Shown here piece by piece: positions 22,753 through 35,155 of a stretch of 64,000 nt of DNA. Position 1 is the first letter of the stretch. Every line of letters starts with the position of its first letter. A program made the position numbers and the translations under genes. The notes beneath the pieces are model-generated. The model was not told where the DNA came from. It saw only the letters and a program-made list of their open reading frames with translations, and did no database searches. This DNA comes from Gnomoniopsis sp. IMI 355080 (lineage: Eukaryota > Ascomycota > Sordariomycetes > Diaporthales > Gnomoniaceae), in the NCBI GenBank assembly GCA_027946555.1, contig JAPEVC010000084.1:1-64000 (forward strand), read 5' to 3'.

Positions 22753-23743
22753 GATTCCTTGTAGAAGAGGATTGATGGAGCGGACTTGAAGTTTGCGTTG
22801 TCGAGTTTATTGCTGATGTGGACTTGCGGATGAGTGCAGCCTCACCCTGTAATATGGGACTATTTAGAGGTAGGTCTTTTATATCTTGCAGCCTGGTTGG
22901 CGGTGTTCGCTCACGTTATATCAAAACGTTGCAACATAAACAATGTGTGATCCTGATGACTGTACTACATATGAGTTTGGGGGCCAAGCCATAGAGGTGG
23001 AGGGAAGGGGGGGGGGGCATGAGACACAATGCGTGATCCCAAATACTGTACTACATATGAATTTGGGGGCCACGCTATAGAGGTAGTGGAGGTGGGGCAT
23101 GCCCGGTGTCACTTTCGAATTTAAACCCTCCGGAGGCTGACGTTGGAGGGTGGTATTACGGCCAACGCACTGGAAGTTACTTCTTCAATATCCCTCCCTG
23201 GGTAGATGTCAGCGCCCGAAGAGAGTGGATGGAAAAATCTTGCTCTGGTGATTATAAGTATTTCGAGAGGCATAGCAATGTAAGTAGCATGGTACCAGGT
23301 ACCTTGCTACTTATAAGCTCCGTTAGCCTCTTCGTATAAGCATGCAGCAAATCGCGTGCACTGAAGGCTCAAAACGGAGCGTTTGGCAGGGAGTAAAGAT
23401 CGGCTGATTTGTTGGTCTACGTTTCTCAAGTAACGGAAGTAAAAAACCTGGCTGAGATAGGTGCGATTTGCACATGCTGAACACAGGTCGTTGTTTCTGC
23501 CAACATCACCCGTATGCAAGTAATATCCAGCAGGACTCCTATCTCAGCTGGGGCTGTGCAATCGAAGGGCAGATACCTTCAGTCGCATGCGATGTCTTCT
23601 GTAATTAATTCTCGGTTACGTAAAAGTCGGAACCTGCATCTGGCGAACAGCTATCGCAATGTCCCCCCTGGAGCGACTTCAAGATCAGGTTCAATTTTGA
23701 AAGAACCCCAGCCGCCGACCACAAACCGGAGAATCAGCACTCC
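22753..23743. promoter_or_regulatory. Divergent promoter region, precursor gene and UstYa C
   Basis: A shared 5' region of the precursor (-) and UstYa C (+). It contains an 86-bp tandem duplication (22940-23103) and an open exon-like stretch on the plus strand (about 23106-23279) that I cannot assign. Joint regulation of the two genes is inferred from the head-to-head layout. Confidence 0.45.
22940..23103. repeat. Tandem duplication, 86-bp period
   Basis: The block ACAATGTGTGATCC ... CTGTACTACATATGAGTTTG GGGGCC... at 22940-23025 recurs at 23026-23103 with scattered substitutions. Unit one contains a run of about twelve G. Lying between head-to-head cluster genes, it may carry duplicated regulator sites. 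Confidence 0.8.
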
Positions 23744-24516
23744 ATGGAGTCCTCACGACGCCACCCATTCTTTCTCCAACCCACACCACTGATTCTCCTC
23801 TCCCTACTCCTCGTCACCTGTAACGTCTCTCTATACACCCAAATCCGGCGGCTGCAGCTTGCAGTAGACGACCATGGCTTCAGTGAGTTATAGAAGTCCG
23901 ACACGCTTCCAAAAACACACACTAATAAAGATCTGGAAGCCAGTATATACTCGCGAGGAAAATCGTGGAAACAATTCCACACCTACACGGAATACAGCAA
24001 CGTGAACCAATCCATATCCGACATCGCATGGAGCGGCTTCACCACCAACGGGTTCGTCGCCATTCCGCACCGCGAGGCTGCACGCGCTGGCCTCCCTGCC
24101 GCCGAGGACTTTCCCGACGACGCGGAGAAGGGGGTCTATGTACTTGCAGGCTTTCACGAGCTGCACTGTGTGGTATGCAACAAGTAACCCTCCCTTCTAT
24201 AACAGCCCAAACCATATGGTATTTCGAAGTCTAACTAACACGCGAGCAGATATACCTGCGGGAGGTGATCCAAGACCTGATGGCAGGCAAGTCCGTGGAC
24301 GAGAAAGCCATCCATATCAATCACTGCTACGATGCGCTTCGGCAAGAGATTCAATGCCGCGCGAATGATAACCCGCTGTATGCGCCCTATCAGTCCAAGC
24401 TGACAGGGGATGGTCAGTTTCGGCTGTGTAGGGATTGGGATGCCTTGACGGAGTTTGCGAAGGAGCATACGGCTTGTTGGCCTACTGGCCATTGCGCGGA
24501 TCTTGAGGGGCTGTGA
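23744..24516 (+). CDS. UstYa-family (DUF3328) protein C
   Basis: A third UstYa-type protein. Three exons, 23744-23882, 23931-24172 and 24250-24516, give 215 residues, shorter than A and B mainly because the cytosolic tail is short. A membrane helix lies at residues 13-30 right after MESSRRHPFF. The HxxHC motifs are HELHC at 122-126 and HINHC at 149-153. The end (DGQFRLCRDWDALTEFAKEH) is family-typical. It is divergent from the precursor gene (991 bp apart). Known dikaritin pathways need one or two UstYa proteins; three suggest more than one oxidation or cross-link, which is inference. Confidence 0.92.
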
Positions 24517-24806
24517 ATGTGTAGATAGAATGAGACAGGGAAATTGCATATAATTATGTTAGCTTTATGGTACCACCTACTGTCCTGTGGAAGTGGAGAC
24601 AGACTGATTGTACAGAATGCAGATTGGATTTGCAAACTTGAACATGGCTCTTGCTTTATATAGCTATGATTGGATTCTGCACTACTTCCCGAGCTTGCTA
24701 GATGTGATTTACATCGTTGACACGACTCGCGAGAAATGCTACATACAGCATGTTTTTGGGAGGCCTTCACAGCAGACTCGATACAGGCAGCGTCTTAGAG
24801 CTCCCT

Positions 24807-26225
24807 TCAATACTGCTGCATCTCCCTCCTAACATGAATTGCTCCATTCATCGGCTTCACCTGTCTCACCAAGGAATCAGAGTCAGTGGGTCCAACGACA
24901 GAAGTATACAGCGCGCCCTCCGTCGGCCCATAGCGACTCCATTCAGAAGTCGACGCTTTGTGCGACTGATCGACACTATCGAGCCGGTAGACACCTGCTT
25001 CCAGACTCTCCTGAGTCTTCAGCGAGCGCGTTGTAAAGGCGGATTTGATGCCGCTGATCAACGAGCCTGGCGACATGGCAGTGAAGAAGGTGCGCATGGG
25101 AGCACGTAGCGCAGGTAGACATACTACCATAAGCCCGAGACCGCATTCTATCATGGTCCAGAAGAGGAGGTAAGTGATAATTTCTGACACATGTTAGTAT
25201 GAATTCGTGGGTGAGCAGGGGATCGGGGAGGAGATCCGTACTTTCGCCGTCGGATTGGGCAAATGCGTTGACGACGTAGATGATGTAGATGGCCATTCTT
25301 GCGCCGGAAGCTCCGATTGTGCTATCAATGATGTTATTCATGACTTAGAGCTCCATACTGCTACACAGGAGAGGGAGAAGGCCCTGAAAACTTACAGTAT
25401 ACCGACAAGAAAGATGGCGATGACACTCAATCTCTTGCTGGCAGCCATATGCAACCCCCAAATTTTGGGAATTGGCAGCGACCAGATGAAACAATCCATG
25501 ATGAAATCGGAGATAGCATATGCCTCGAGAAATTGTAGCTGCGCAGTACAATGCTCCGCAACGAGAGCCACAGGTGCCCACGCGTATGCAGGACGAGCTC
25601 CACAGAGAAAGATGGCTCCGATTCCGAAAGTCAAAGTCCATACGATGACTATGGCGATCATGGAAATTGTAATGATATTGAAAGCATCTTTGTTTTTCTT
25701 GCTGACGCAGAAGATCTTGCGGTAGAAGAACAGGATGCTGAGCTTGAGCGTCCCGAATGCAAAAACTCCAATGAGGTCGAAGAAATACTGGATCTGTGAC
25801 AAGAAATAGTCAGATCGTGACTAGGTGACCCGGTATTGATCTCAGAATACGTACTTTCTGAAGAATGATTTGTTGGGGCGAAGTGAAGAACAAATATGCA
25901 TCTGGACTTGGGTCAGTTGGGACAGGGAGATGCCTCCCCAACGCCTTCTTCGAAAAACCCCATATCAGGAGCCCCGCCATTGCAAGCTCGAAAATCTGGG
26001 CACAATTAGTTAGCCTGTACTTTGAACTGAATGGAATGTATTGCGTGTGCATACCAGCGCAGGAATACATAGCCAATCGTCCCACCAAAGCGCACTCTTC
26101 GCCTTAGCTCTAGTGTAGAAACGTAGAGCTACACAAATGGCGCCGAGGATGGGAAAGAAGATGCTGATAAAGATGATTGATGCCGGAGTGGTATAATAAT
26201 CTGTCATGACTGGAGGGCCGTCCAT
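24807..26225 (-). CDS. Pth11-like rhodopsin-family integral membrane protein
   Basis: A fungal seven-helix membrane protein of the Pth11/rhodopsin-domain group (no CFEM domain), a putative GPCR-like sensor. Five exons on the minus strand: 26055-26225, 25855-25995, 25396-25793, 25242-25321 and 24807-25183, giving 388 residues. Features include LRFYTRAKAKSALWWDDW at the end of helix 1, FYRKIFCVSKK after helix 3, and a long loop with conserved Cys (FLCGARPAYAW... AEHC). A cytosolic tail of about 90 residues follows. It is head-to-head with the P450 (739 bp apart), hinting at shared control. Ligand and G-protein coupling are unknown. Confidence 0.85.
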
Positions 26226-26964
26226 GTTGACGGTGGTGCTTGGATACTGGGGAAACAGCTCTGAAGTCTTGTCGAGCGTCAGCAAGCTTGCTACTCAAAC
26301 GCTGCTGCACGAAAGCTTTTCGGCTTTTTCTGGTTGCCTGACGAAGAAAGTCAGAAAAACGTTGGAACCATGGAAGAATAAAGTCACCCGAGGATTTGAT
26401 ACATGTAACGATAAGCGTGGAATCCGGGGGACTTTTTCAAATACTCCCAAGTACAGTAAGCAGCTAGTGGAGGGGTTCAGATGTCTCGCTCTTGTTGGCA
26501 CCTGATAACTTATTGTGGCTGCATGGCCACCGAAAATTCTTGTAGTTGACCGGTACGAGGCTGATTGGTGGGTGGTAGTACTGCTGCATGCAGTCAGCAG
26601 CACTCGGCGTCGGTCAACTACGGTGACCGTTTCGATATAGGTATTCCTTGCACTACTACACACTAGTGCACGTACTCAATAATGTAGATGTACGTACTTG
26701 GCATCAAGGCGTGCAAGACAAAAGTACGTGAAGGTCTGAGGCGTAAGTGGCGTTCGGCGTTGGCTCCCTGTGTTGGGGGCTGAGGGTAAGCGGCTATGGC
26801 TGGTGTGACCACAGCTGGATCGCTGCCAAAAGCAACCAACGCAAACGCATCCCCGCCCCGCCCGCGCCTCCCAAATTCGACTTTCGTCGTCCACATCTAC
26901 TCCGCAGCTTCTTGCCCTCTCGTCTTCTCTCCCGTCCCATTAGCGTGGCGGCGTAGAACTTGCC
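26226..26964. promoter_or_regulatory. Divergent promoter region, Pth11-like gene and P450
   Basis: A head-to-head intergenic region of 739 bp with no supported gene. It should hold both promoters. Confidence 0.4.
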
Positions 26965-28660
26965 ATGGCTGCCCTTCAAGTCTTTCTGACGACGGTGCTT
27001 GTGGCCGCCCTGCTGACGATCGGGGGTGCCATACGCCGTTTGTTCCTTCACCCCTTGGCTCATATTCCTGGCCCGAGACTTGCGGCTCTTACCTGGTGGT
27101 ATGAATTCTATTTCGACTCCATTCAACCCGGACGATATGTATTCAAAATCCAGGAGCTGCACAAACGATACGGTAAGCCCAATACGTGCGCACGTGTAGT
27201 TCACCAGCAGCATCACTGATTTACCTCGCAGGACCAATCATCCGGGTCACCCCGGACGAGATTCACATCTCTGATGTTGGATTCCTCGACACCATTTATG
27301 CCCCTTCTTCGTCCCCAAGAGACAAGTATGAGTACCAACTGAGATCTTTGCGGGTTCCCGGTGGAGTTGGCACTACTCCCAGTCTTGATGTCCATCGCAA
27401 ACGACGTGAAGCTCTGTCCCCATTCTTCAGCAAACGCAATGTGCTCTTCCTCGAGCCGACGATTACCGAGAAAGTTCAACAGCTTTGTCAATTGCTTTCG
27501 AAGCATGCCTCCAAACAGACGCCAGTCAATCTTTCGGATGTCTTCTTCGCCTTCTCCAATGAGTAAGCTCCCTTCAAATTCGGACGAAGGATGATCCTAA
27601 CAGTGGCTAGTGTTGTAAATAACTTCTTGTTCTCTCAGAGGACAGACATCCTTTCGGATGAACAGAAAGCCGCCACATTACGACATAACAGCTACGAGCT
27701 CATGATGGGCATTCATCTCAACAAGCACTTCCCGTTCATTCCCGACTTCCTAGAATCTCTCCCACAATCCATCAGCAGGCCTATCATGCCACCTGGATTG
27801 ATAGATATGCTAGACCTATTTGATGTATGTGTTACCCTGAAAATTATTGGCATGTTGTTCTAATACTAAAGACACAGCGAGTCCGAGCCGAACTAGTAGG
27901 CATTATGAAAGCCAAAGCTTCTGGGGCCGGTAGCGATTCGTCGAGTGCCAAATCTGTATATTATACTGTGCTCGACAGTCCTATTTTGCCCGCACCAGAG
28001 AAGGCTTTACTCCGACTTGAGCAAGAAGGTGCACTTCTGGTTCTCGCAGGAACTGAATCACCAGCCAAGTCCCTCAACATGTTATTCTACCACCTGCTGG
28101 CCAATCCACATATTTTGAGCAAGCTACGAGAAGAACTCGGCACCGTCGCACAACCTGCGTCGTGGACCCAACTTGAGCAACTGCCATATCTCACCGCGGT
28201 CATCGAGGAAGCTCACCGTCTCTCCTTCGGTGTCACGGCCAGAACAGCACGTATCGCTCGGGAAACACTTATATATACCCCTACATCTTATGCAGCTTCA
28301 AACAGCGGAAAGTCCTTCAAGATTCCCGCCGGTACTCCCATGAGCACAACTACCTTGAGCGCCCATACCGCACCGAGTGTTTTCCCCGACCCATTCGTCT
28401 TCGATCCGGAACGCTGGCTCGGTGATGAGGGCCGCAAGCTCCAGAAATACCAGATGTCATTTGGCAAAGGCAGCAGAAAGTGTCTTGGCATCGAGCTGGC
28501 ACGTGCCGAGATGTATCTGGTGACTGCAGCCCTGGTTCAGGGCTTTGATATGACGTTGTGGAAGACTGAGGCGAGCGATGTGGCATTTGTTCATGATTAT
28601 CATGTTTCAATGCCGAGCATTGAGTTTAAGGGGTTGGAGGCTACGATGACTGCCCGATGA
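26965..28660 (+). CDS. Cytochrome P450 monooxygenase
   Basis: An ER-bound haem-thiolate monooxygenase of the fungal trichothecene/benzoate-hydroxylase-like type. Four exons, 26965-27172, 27232-27562, 27611-27824 and 27878-28660, give 511 residues. Visible are an N-terminal membrane anchor (ending near residue 25), the proline-rich hinge HPLAHIPGPR, the I-helix stretch LVLAGTESPAKSL, the ExxR motif in EEAHRLS, FDPERWL, and the haem-binding loop FGKGSRKCLG with the cysteine ligand. The I-helix has Glu-Ser in place of the common Glu-Thr, which is tolerated in many P450s. It sits next to the UstYa genes and is a candidate tailoring enzyme for the peptide; that link is by position only. Confidence 0.92.
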
Positions 28661-30093
28661 CTGCCCTGTGAGGAAGTGTAACATGGGCTCAATGGCTAAA
28701 GTATGAATTACTTGGCAAAGAATTTGTAACGTTAGATATCATTGCCTTGCACAGTTGCAGGTAATGAGAACGATGCTTTGGCAGTCTCAAGCACACAAAA
28801 TAATATTTACTTGAAAGCTGTAATCCTGAATAAGTACATCTATGCTATCAAGAGCAGCTCTTTATACCTCCTCTAAAATCCTTAGAACACTATATACCTG
28901 ACAGCATACATGGCTTGCCCTTAACCTCTCTCGGTCGCCTTCCCTTCATGCCTACCTCATATTACTGCAAACAAAAACCACCCCTCATTCGTTTCGCTCC
29001 GTTATGCTGTCAATACCTAGGTACCCAAACTGGAGATTGACAAGGCCATTTTCTCTATGAGTGCACGCCGCTACTCCCTCCCAACCCGAGGAACAACCTT
29101 GACCATAAGGTCAACGCCATGCTTGAAAGTTCTCTGCATCTTCCTGAGCGACCTCCTGGTACTCCAAAGAGATCCCTCTATTACTACAACTATATCATGT
29201 CGCCGTCATCAGCCCCTCCTTCAGCATACACATAGTCTTCATGCCATCTCATGCATATTCCTTCTGGATCCACCAGAGTTTGAAGCTTGGAATTAGAGTG
29301 TCCTCGCTATTTGAGAAGCCGTAGTCTAATTTCCGTATTTCCTATAGCGGCGGCTTTTCGAATACAGGCTCCGCGACAATATCTAGATCGTAGTATACAT
29401 ACTCTATAAGAATAGCAAGAATATTCGAAGCTGATGATCCTCCTCCTGCAATATCTGCCACTTGGGAATCAGACTCGTTACGAATTCCGGTACCGTCGGA
29501 TAGCAATCATGTATCCCAGCCACAGTGCAAGGAGGATCATGGAACCATTTATTTGCTAGGAGCAGGATCACCGGCGGGTCGATCTCAAATGTTGAAAACC
29601 GCGACTGAAAACTCGACGCATTTGTTTCACGTATGATCAAAGTAAATACAAGAAGATACGAGTATCCACCACCCAGACCTACAATAATAGACCAAAAGTC
29701 ATGCTTGAGTCATAGTATCCATCTTGCTTTCGGTGAAGATAGGTACTCCAAGGATCTATACATGTAAGAGGGCTAGCAGCTTGCGAGACTTTGGTTGGTT
29801 TCCGATCAGAACAAGAATATGGAAGAAAGGTAGAACCCTGGAAGACCAGGCACAAGCTTGTCATGTTTCGAGGCTGGAGGAAAAGCTACGCGCCAAGCAT
29901 CTGATAATGACGACAATATTTATTTCGTAGTGTCGCACGGTCTTAGCTCTAGAGATAATGGGCAAGTCGCCTTTCGATGTGACATGATTTTACTTCAGTG
30001 CGATTTATTACAGCTTGCATTTGCTTGATACAGGTTGATGATCAAAGCACGAAGGCTGCTAGCCTTTAAACAGTTTAATTTGTATACGACTAT
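28661..30093. other. Convergent intergenic region, no gene recognised
   Basis: The 3' region of the P450 (+) and of the second carboxylesterase (-). Short frames on the minus strand at 29404-29864 have no recognisable domain. Confidence 0.4.
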
Positions 30094-31883
30094 TTACCAC
30101 GCAGCAAAGTTGGAAAAGAAATCCTCAATGAAGGTGATCTTTTCCTCGCTAGATGCGACGTCCTCAACGCCCCAAGAGTCTCCAAGCACCATGGTCTGAG
30201 CGGTTCCATTGGCGTTGGCTGGCCAGTTCGTGAGGTTTCCACCGTTCGGGTTACCAGTGCTAATGAAGTTTACCCAGTAGTCAGAAAGCTTGTCAGCAAT
30301 GGCATAGTCGTCGGCAGTCCATGGCGAGTCAGTTGCGTAGAGGTTGTTGAAGGCATAGTTGATCTCGCTCATATGGTAGGCCCCGTTGCTCTGGCCGGGC
30401 GGTGCGTGAGTCCAATAGTAGTTGTACTAAGAAGAGTATGTCAGTGATCGTGAATCGTCAAGCCAATGAGTGGGAAGCGACATACCACCGTGCAGTTCGC
30501 AGCCAATTCGCATCCCGCAGTATACTCGTTAGCCCACAGGTGGGTTCCGGTCCTGCTTTGGTCACGGAAAAAGGTGTTGCTTGCGTTGTTCGCCTCGTCG
30601 CTAGTGTTGCCTGCTGAGTAGAGCTGGAAGAATTCCTCAGCTAAGCCAACACTGCCAAAGATCTCCTGCATCGCAGCAGTATAAGTGGCGACAGTATATC
30701 CAGGGCTGACACTGGCACCGCTCTCGTCCTTGTTGTTTCCGGTCAGGATCTTGGCATTGGTGAAGTTGCCGGCTTCGAGGATCGTGTCGTAGCTAGCAGG
30801 TAAGACGTACCCGTCCAGCACGGGACGGAACAGAGGGGGCTCAGTGTAGGCCGTGTTGTTCTCAAAGACAGTCCCCTCAAAGATTGTGTCGGACAGTTGA
30901 CCTGAAGACAGGAAGGCAGTAACATCTAACGCACGAGCCTCGGTGATAGTGGAGACATTGAGCGTGTTTGTCAGATAGTCGGAGCCTTGCTCCTCGGCCT
31001 TGGCTAGTTGGCGATAGCTAGGCGCCAGGCTGCCTGTCATGGGGTCACGAGGAGCCCGAACACCGCTCTCAGCAATAACCTGCACGAAAAGGTCATCGGC
31101 GAGCGAGGTGCTGTATACATGGTCGATAACGCTGCCAGCACCAGCGGACTGTCCGCCAATGGTGATTCGGGAAGGATCTCCGCCAAAGTTGGCAATGTTC
31201 TCATTCACCCAGTGCAGGGACGCTTGCTGGTCAACGAGACCATAGTTGCCCGACGTGCCACTTGTCGAGTTAGCGCTGAGCTCTGGGTGCGCCAGCCAGC
31301 CCAATGCGCCAAGACGGTAGTTCATTGACACGACAACAACGCCCTTGGCAGCCAACCCGGAACCGTCGTACAGGGCGTCGCTTGCAGCTCCGCCTGCGAA
31401 TCGTCCGCCATAAATCCATACATAGACAGGGTATGCGCTAGCATTGGCATTGGGCTTTGTGCCGGTGAAGTCGTCTCCAGTGTAGACATCGTTAAAGGTC
31501 GCGTTGCCGGGAGTCCAGACATTCAGAGTGAGGCAATCCTCATCCCAATCGTCGACGCCCTCCTGCGGACAGGCCGGTCCAAAGCTCGTCGTCTCTTTGA
31601 GGTCATACCATTTTGTGACGTGACCAGGGTGGTGCCATCTGTACTCTTGGGACGAATTTGCGAATGGGATGCCCTTGAAGTTGTAGGTTGTGTTTATGTA
31701 TGAAGACCGGTTGCCTTGAATGGAACCGAACTGGTTGATAGACACAACGGGTGATTCGGCCGTTCCAGTGTATGTAGTGAATGTTGCCGTCGTGGTTGTG
31801 GCTGTCGGCGTGCTGCTGCTGGACTGGGCAATGCAGCCTGTGGCGCACGCAAGGAGGGCGGCGACCCGGGCAGTGGAGAACAT
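30094..31883 (-). CDS. Secreted type-B carboxylesterase
   Basis: A carboxylesterase/lipase of the same family as the gene at 2246, but clearly a different paralog. Two exons on the minus strand, 30486-31883 and 30094-30426, with a 59-bp phase-0 intron, give 576 residues. The signal peptide is MFSTARVAALLACATGCIAQ, followed by a Ser/Thr-rich linker. Motifs: DEDCLTLNVW, the oxyanion region YGGRF (Arg where Gly is usual), IGGQSAGAGS with the nucleophile Ser, GNNKDESGAS with the acid, and GAYHMSEINY with the catalytic His. Many N-glycosylation sites are present. It lies 1.4 kb from the P450; membership in the RiPP cluster is not shown. Confidence 0.92.
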
Positions 31884-34751
31884 TGTTTCGGAAAAAGAAG
31901 AATCTTAATTCGAATGAAAGTTCTTGCCCTGTCCATATTGCCGCGTTGCGATGAACCACTAGTCTTATATATCTTGGCGTGTCTATAATGTATTCGTAAA
32001 ACTACCTTATGGATTCACATGTTTCTCCTATATTGCTAGGCCCTTCGTAGTTCCGCTGTCAATCGCCGACTAGGCACTACACCGACCAACTAAGGGACAT
32101 ATGGATAGGCTGTCGAACGCGTGGCGACTGGCGTAGTCCACTGGAGGCGATCCACCAGGGTCCTGGGCTGCTTTACTACACTCCGTGCGCATAAGCAATC
32201 TCGCCAATGCAATTTAGTGGGTACGATCTCTCGGCTACCAGTCCATGACTCCAATTTTGTACCACAGTACCACGGAGCAGCCACTCAAAGCATCGATGGT
32301 GCTGACCAACCCTGTTTATGCTTGCTTAAGGAGGGGTCGGTAGTGTTCACGGGAGTTTCCGCTCTTGATACAAGTAAATTCTCCTTGCAAGGGAATACGC
32401 TGCGCCCCCACATCGGGAAGCATGCGTAACCGGCAAACCCGCCTAGGCTGGCGGGCGCACTTTATGATTGCATCAAGCTGCCCGATTCTGCCATCTCAGA
32501 TCCGCACCAGGGGACCTACACCTGTGTGCAAAGTTTCACAGCCCCTGAATCGTTGCGGGCTTTTGGATTTACAGGCTCAGTCGGATATTGCCTCGGACAT
32601 GTCGGCCACTGGCATTATCTCACATCTATAATAATAGCGACTCGGGGCAGTTCGTGGCAGCGCCCACAAGCGAAAGCGACGGATAAAACACGAATCAATC
32701 AGCTTTATTCGCTAGTCTATGATTAGTGTGTCGAATCCAGGTGCATGCAGTCGAAATGAGCCGCTTGTTTGAACCTTCATGCGCAACAAACAAACTTGTT
32801 TTGACTTTCTCAAACAAACTTGTTCTAGCGCTCTACAGTAGTCAATAATATTGTGAAACCTCCGTTGCATGGCTTTTTATTTTGTACTTTTATATTGTAA
32901 ATATGTACGAAAACATTTTCAATTTTATTGCATATCAGCGCTCTAGAACACCACTTTTCCCAATTGTTACAAATGTTCATAATTTTGAATCATCCATCGG
33001 GTTCATGTGGCATTTTATATCCCGGCGTCATTTTGGCAGCAACTACGTAGGTACAGTAATACGTAAGTATAATTTGGCATCCTCCATGTCCTTCATGGAT
33101 GTGTCGGACTAGTTTTGCCGGAGTCACTTAACAGATGTATTACTCAGGAGCCTTCCTCGTAATAAGTCTGGAAAATTCAGAAATTGTTTGGTGAATACTT
33201 AGGTAGGACTAGGGTAGAAGGACCGCGCTAAGGGTCCACCTGAGAAGAGTTTGCGCCGGCAGTAGGGCTTCGAGCGCAAACTTCCTTAGGAAACATCCGG
33301 TCGCTTCAGAATCAGATTCCAATACAGATGGGAAAAGTCGTATCGCTCGTCGAAGCACGGGAGTAAGTACAGCATTACGTCAACTTTTGCGAGACTCTCG
33401 TCACTCCTCGCACCACTGTTTTTTGGGGGGGGATATATTGGGATAGCCAAACGTGATCAAGCCTTCTCGAGCCGTGATTGCCGGAATGCTCTAACAATAC
33501 GTAAAGTTGACCCACTAGTTGTTGCGTACACAAGAGCACTGGCCTCCCTAGGTCTTTACTATATATCCATTTCACCCCATAACGAGACAGGATTCAGGAT
33601 CGGGATGCTCACGAGGTACCAATTTGGAAATACAGCTCCACTGAAGTCCTGGGGTCAGATCACTGTACAGCTATAAGTAGTTGAGCTGCGCTGGTAATTC
33701 CAAGAGTGCGGCTGAAATTTACTCCAGACGCTGAGATGGGTCCCGCCCCCCTGGAGCCTTGAGAAATCACTGCCTGTTGTCTTGGACCTGCCTGTAAGAA
33801 CCTGTGTCTGAGACTGAGATATGCTATCTGTGACCGGACCGTGCTTGGGGGGTGGGGGGGTTAACGCGGCTATGCCGAGCCTCTCGCGCCAAGCCGTATG
33901 TACAGTACAACAGAACCTCCGATTCGTCGCCCGCCGTGGCGCCAACGTCCGACTTAGACGAGGCTGCAACTTTGTTGTCCTACAAATATTACGTAAAGTC
34001 CGTCGCACAATACTCAGCGGTGTTGAAGGTGCAAAGTGAAAAAAATGGCAAAGTTCATTCCAAGGTTGTTATTCCAACCCGACTCTCAAGTGCCCAGGTG
34101 ACAATTCTGTATTGCTCCCATGTACGACGTAGGCCCTAGCGCGAAAGTTCTTTAACTAGGCACATCGTGCCAAGACCGTGATATGGGGGCACTCATTGTA
34201 AAGAGACAGATGTCCCTTTCGTGACGGCGTTGTACGGTGGGATGTCCCTGGATGTCGCGGTCTTGTGTCGCCTGTTGAAGTCTGTTGGGAGCGAAGAACC
34301 TGACCAGAACCATCATTCTCATCGGCCGTTTGAGCGCCACCTCTTTGAGAAGCAGCCGCTGATGCCAACGCAACAGTAACAAGAGTAACCCCTCCATCAG
34401 TATCTATTATAGCAGGGGCCAGGGCGGGCGGGCCGAGTCCTACCAAAGCCGTTTCAAGACGGCAAACAACCGAAAATTCATTTCATCACTTGGGGAGGGC
34501 ATGGTCCATTAGTCCTAGACCGAGACATATTCTACTTAGGTACTAATGATATCACGTCTAACAAGCGAGTTTTAGGTTGTGGCAGCGAAAGATTGTAGGG
34601 TAAAAGTTGTATCTTCTTGTGAATGCGGCAAATGATGGCGCATCACCGGATATCGCGGTCGTCGACCCACGTCTCGGCGATGTCGCTAGAAGGGTGATGC
34701 ACGACAAAGGTCTTGACGGAGCCAGTAAAACGGCCAAGCCCGCGCAGAGAA
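31884..34751. other. Long intergenic region, no gene recognised
   Basis: About 2.9 kb without a convincing gene. The stretch near 32840-33000 is AT-rich. Short frames at 33655-34446 lack domains and splice structure. Confidence 0.45.
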
Positions 34752-35155
34752 CTACGACCCACTGGTCGTAAGCTCGGGTGATAAGGAAGAGTATAAGGAG
34801 AAGTGGAGGGAGGATTGGGAGGCAAATGAGGTAAGCAGCGAGCGGAACTCGACAGCAGATAAATAGTTGGATTCTTCGTTCACGAACTTGAAAGGCACCA
34901 ATACTGCATTTTTGGCTTCCATATGATCCAATCCAGACTGTGGATCAAGATGTGATGGTAAAGATGTGAAGCAAAGATTTGTTCGTAGTTTTCCTGCTGA
35001 AACCCTACCTGAATTGAGGGTGACGGCGGGCGTCTGACGGCTTCAGAAGAAGTCTGTTGGGACCAGGTGCATTTTTTCTTCCGTGCATGACATTCGGCGC
35101 AACTTTGTATGAGTTTGTCTACGTCTCTATTCTTAGGTGTTCTAATTGATGCCAT
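34752..35155 (-). CDS. Possible small protein with half a zinc-cluster motif
   Basis: An open minus-strand frame from ATG at 35155 carries CAECHARKKKC, which matches the first half (C-x2-C-x6-C) of a fungal Zn2Cys6 DNA-binding motif. The second three cysteines do not follow. A possible intron (34938-35008, GTAGGG..CACAG) would join exons 35009-35155 and 34752-34937 into a 110-residue product. It may be a truncated relic of a Zn2Cys6 regulator, or the true gene may have further exons I cannot find. Confidence 0.3.
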
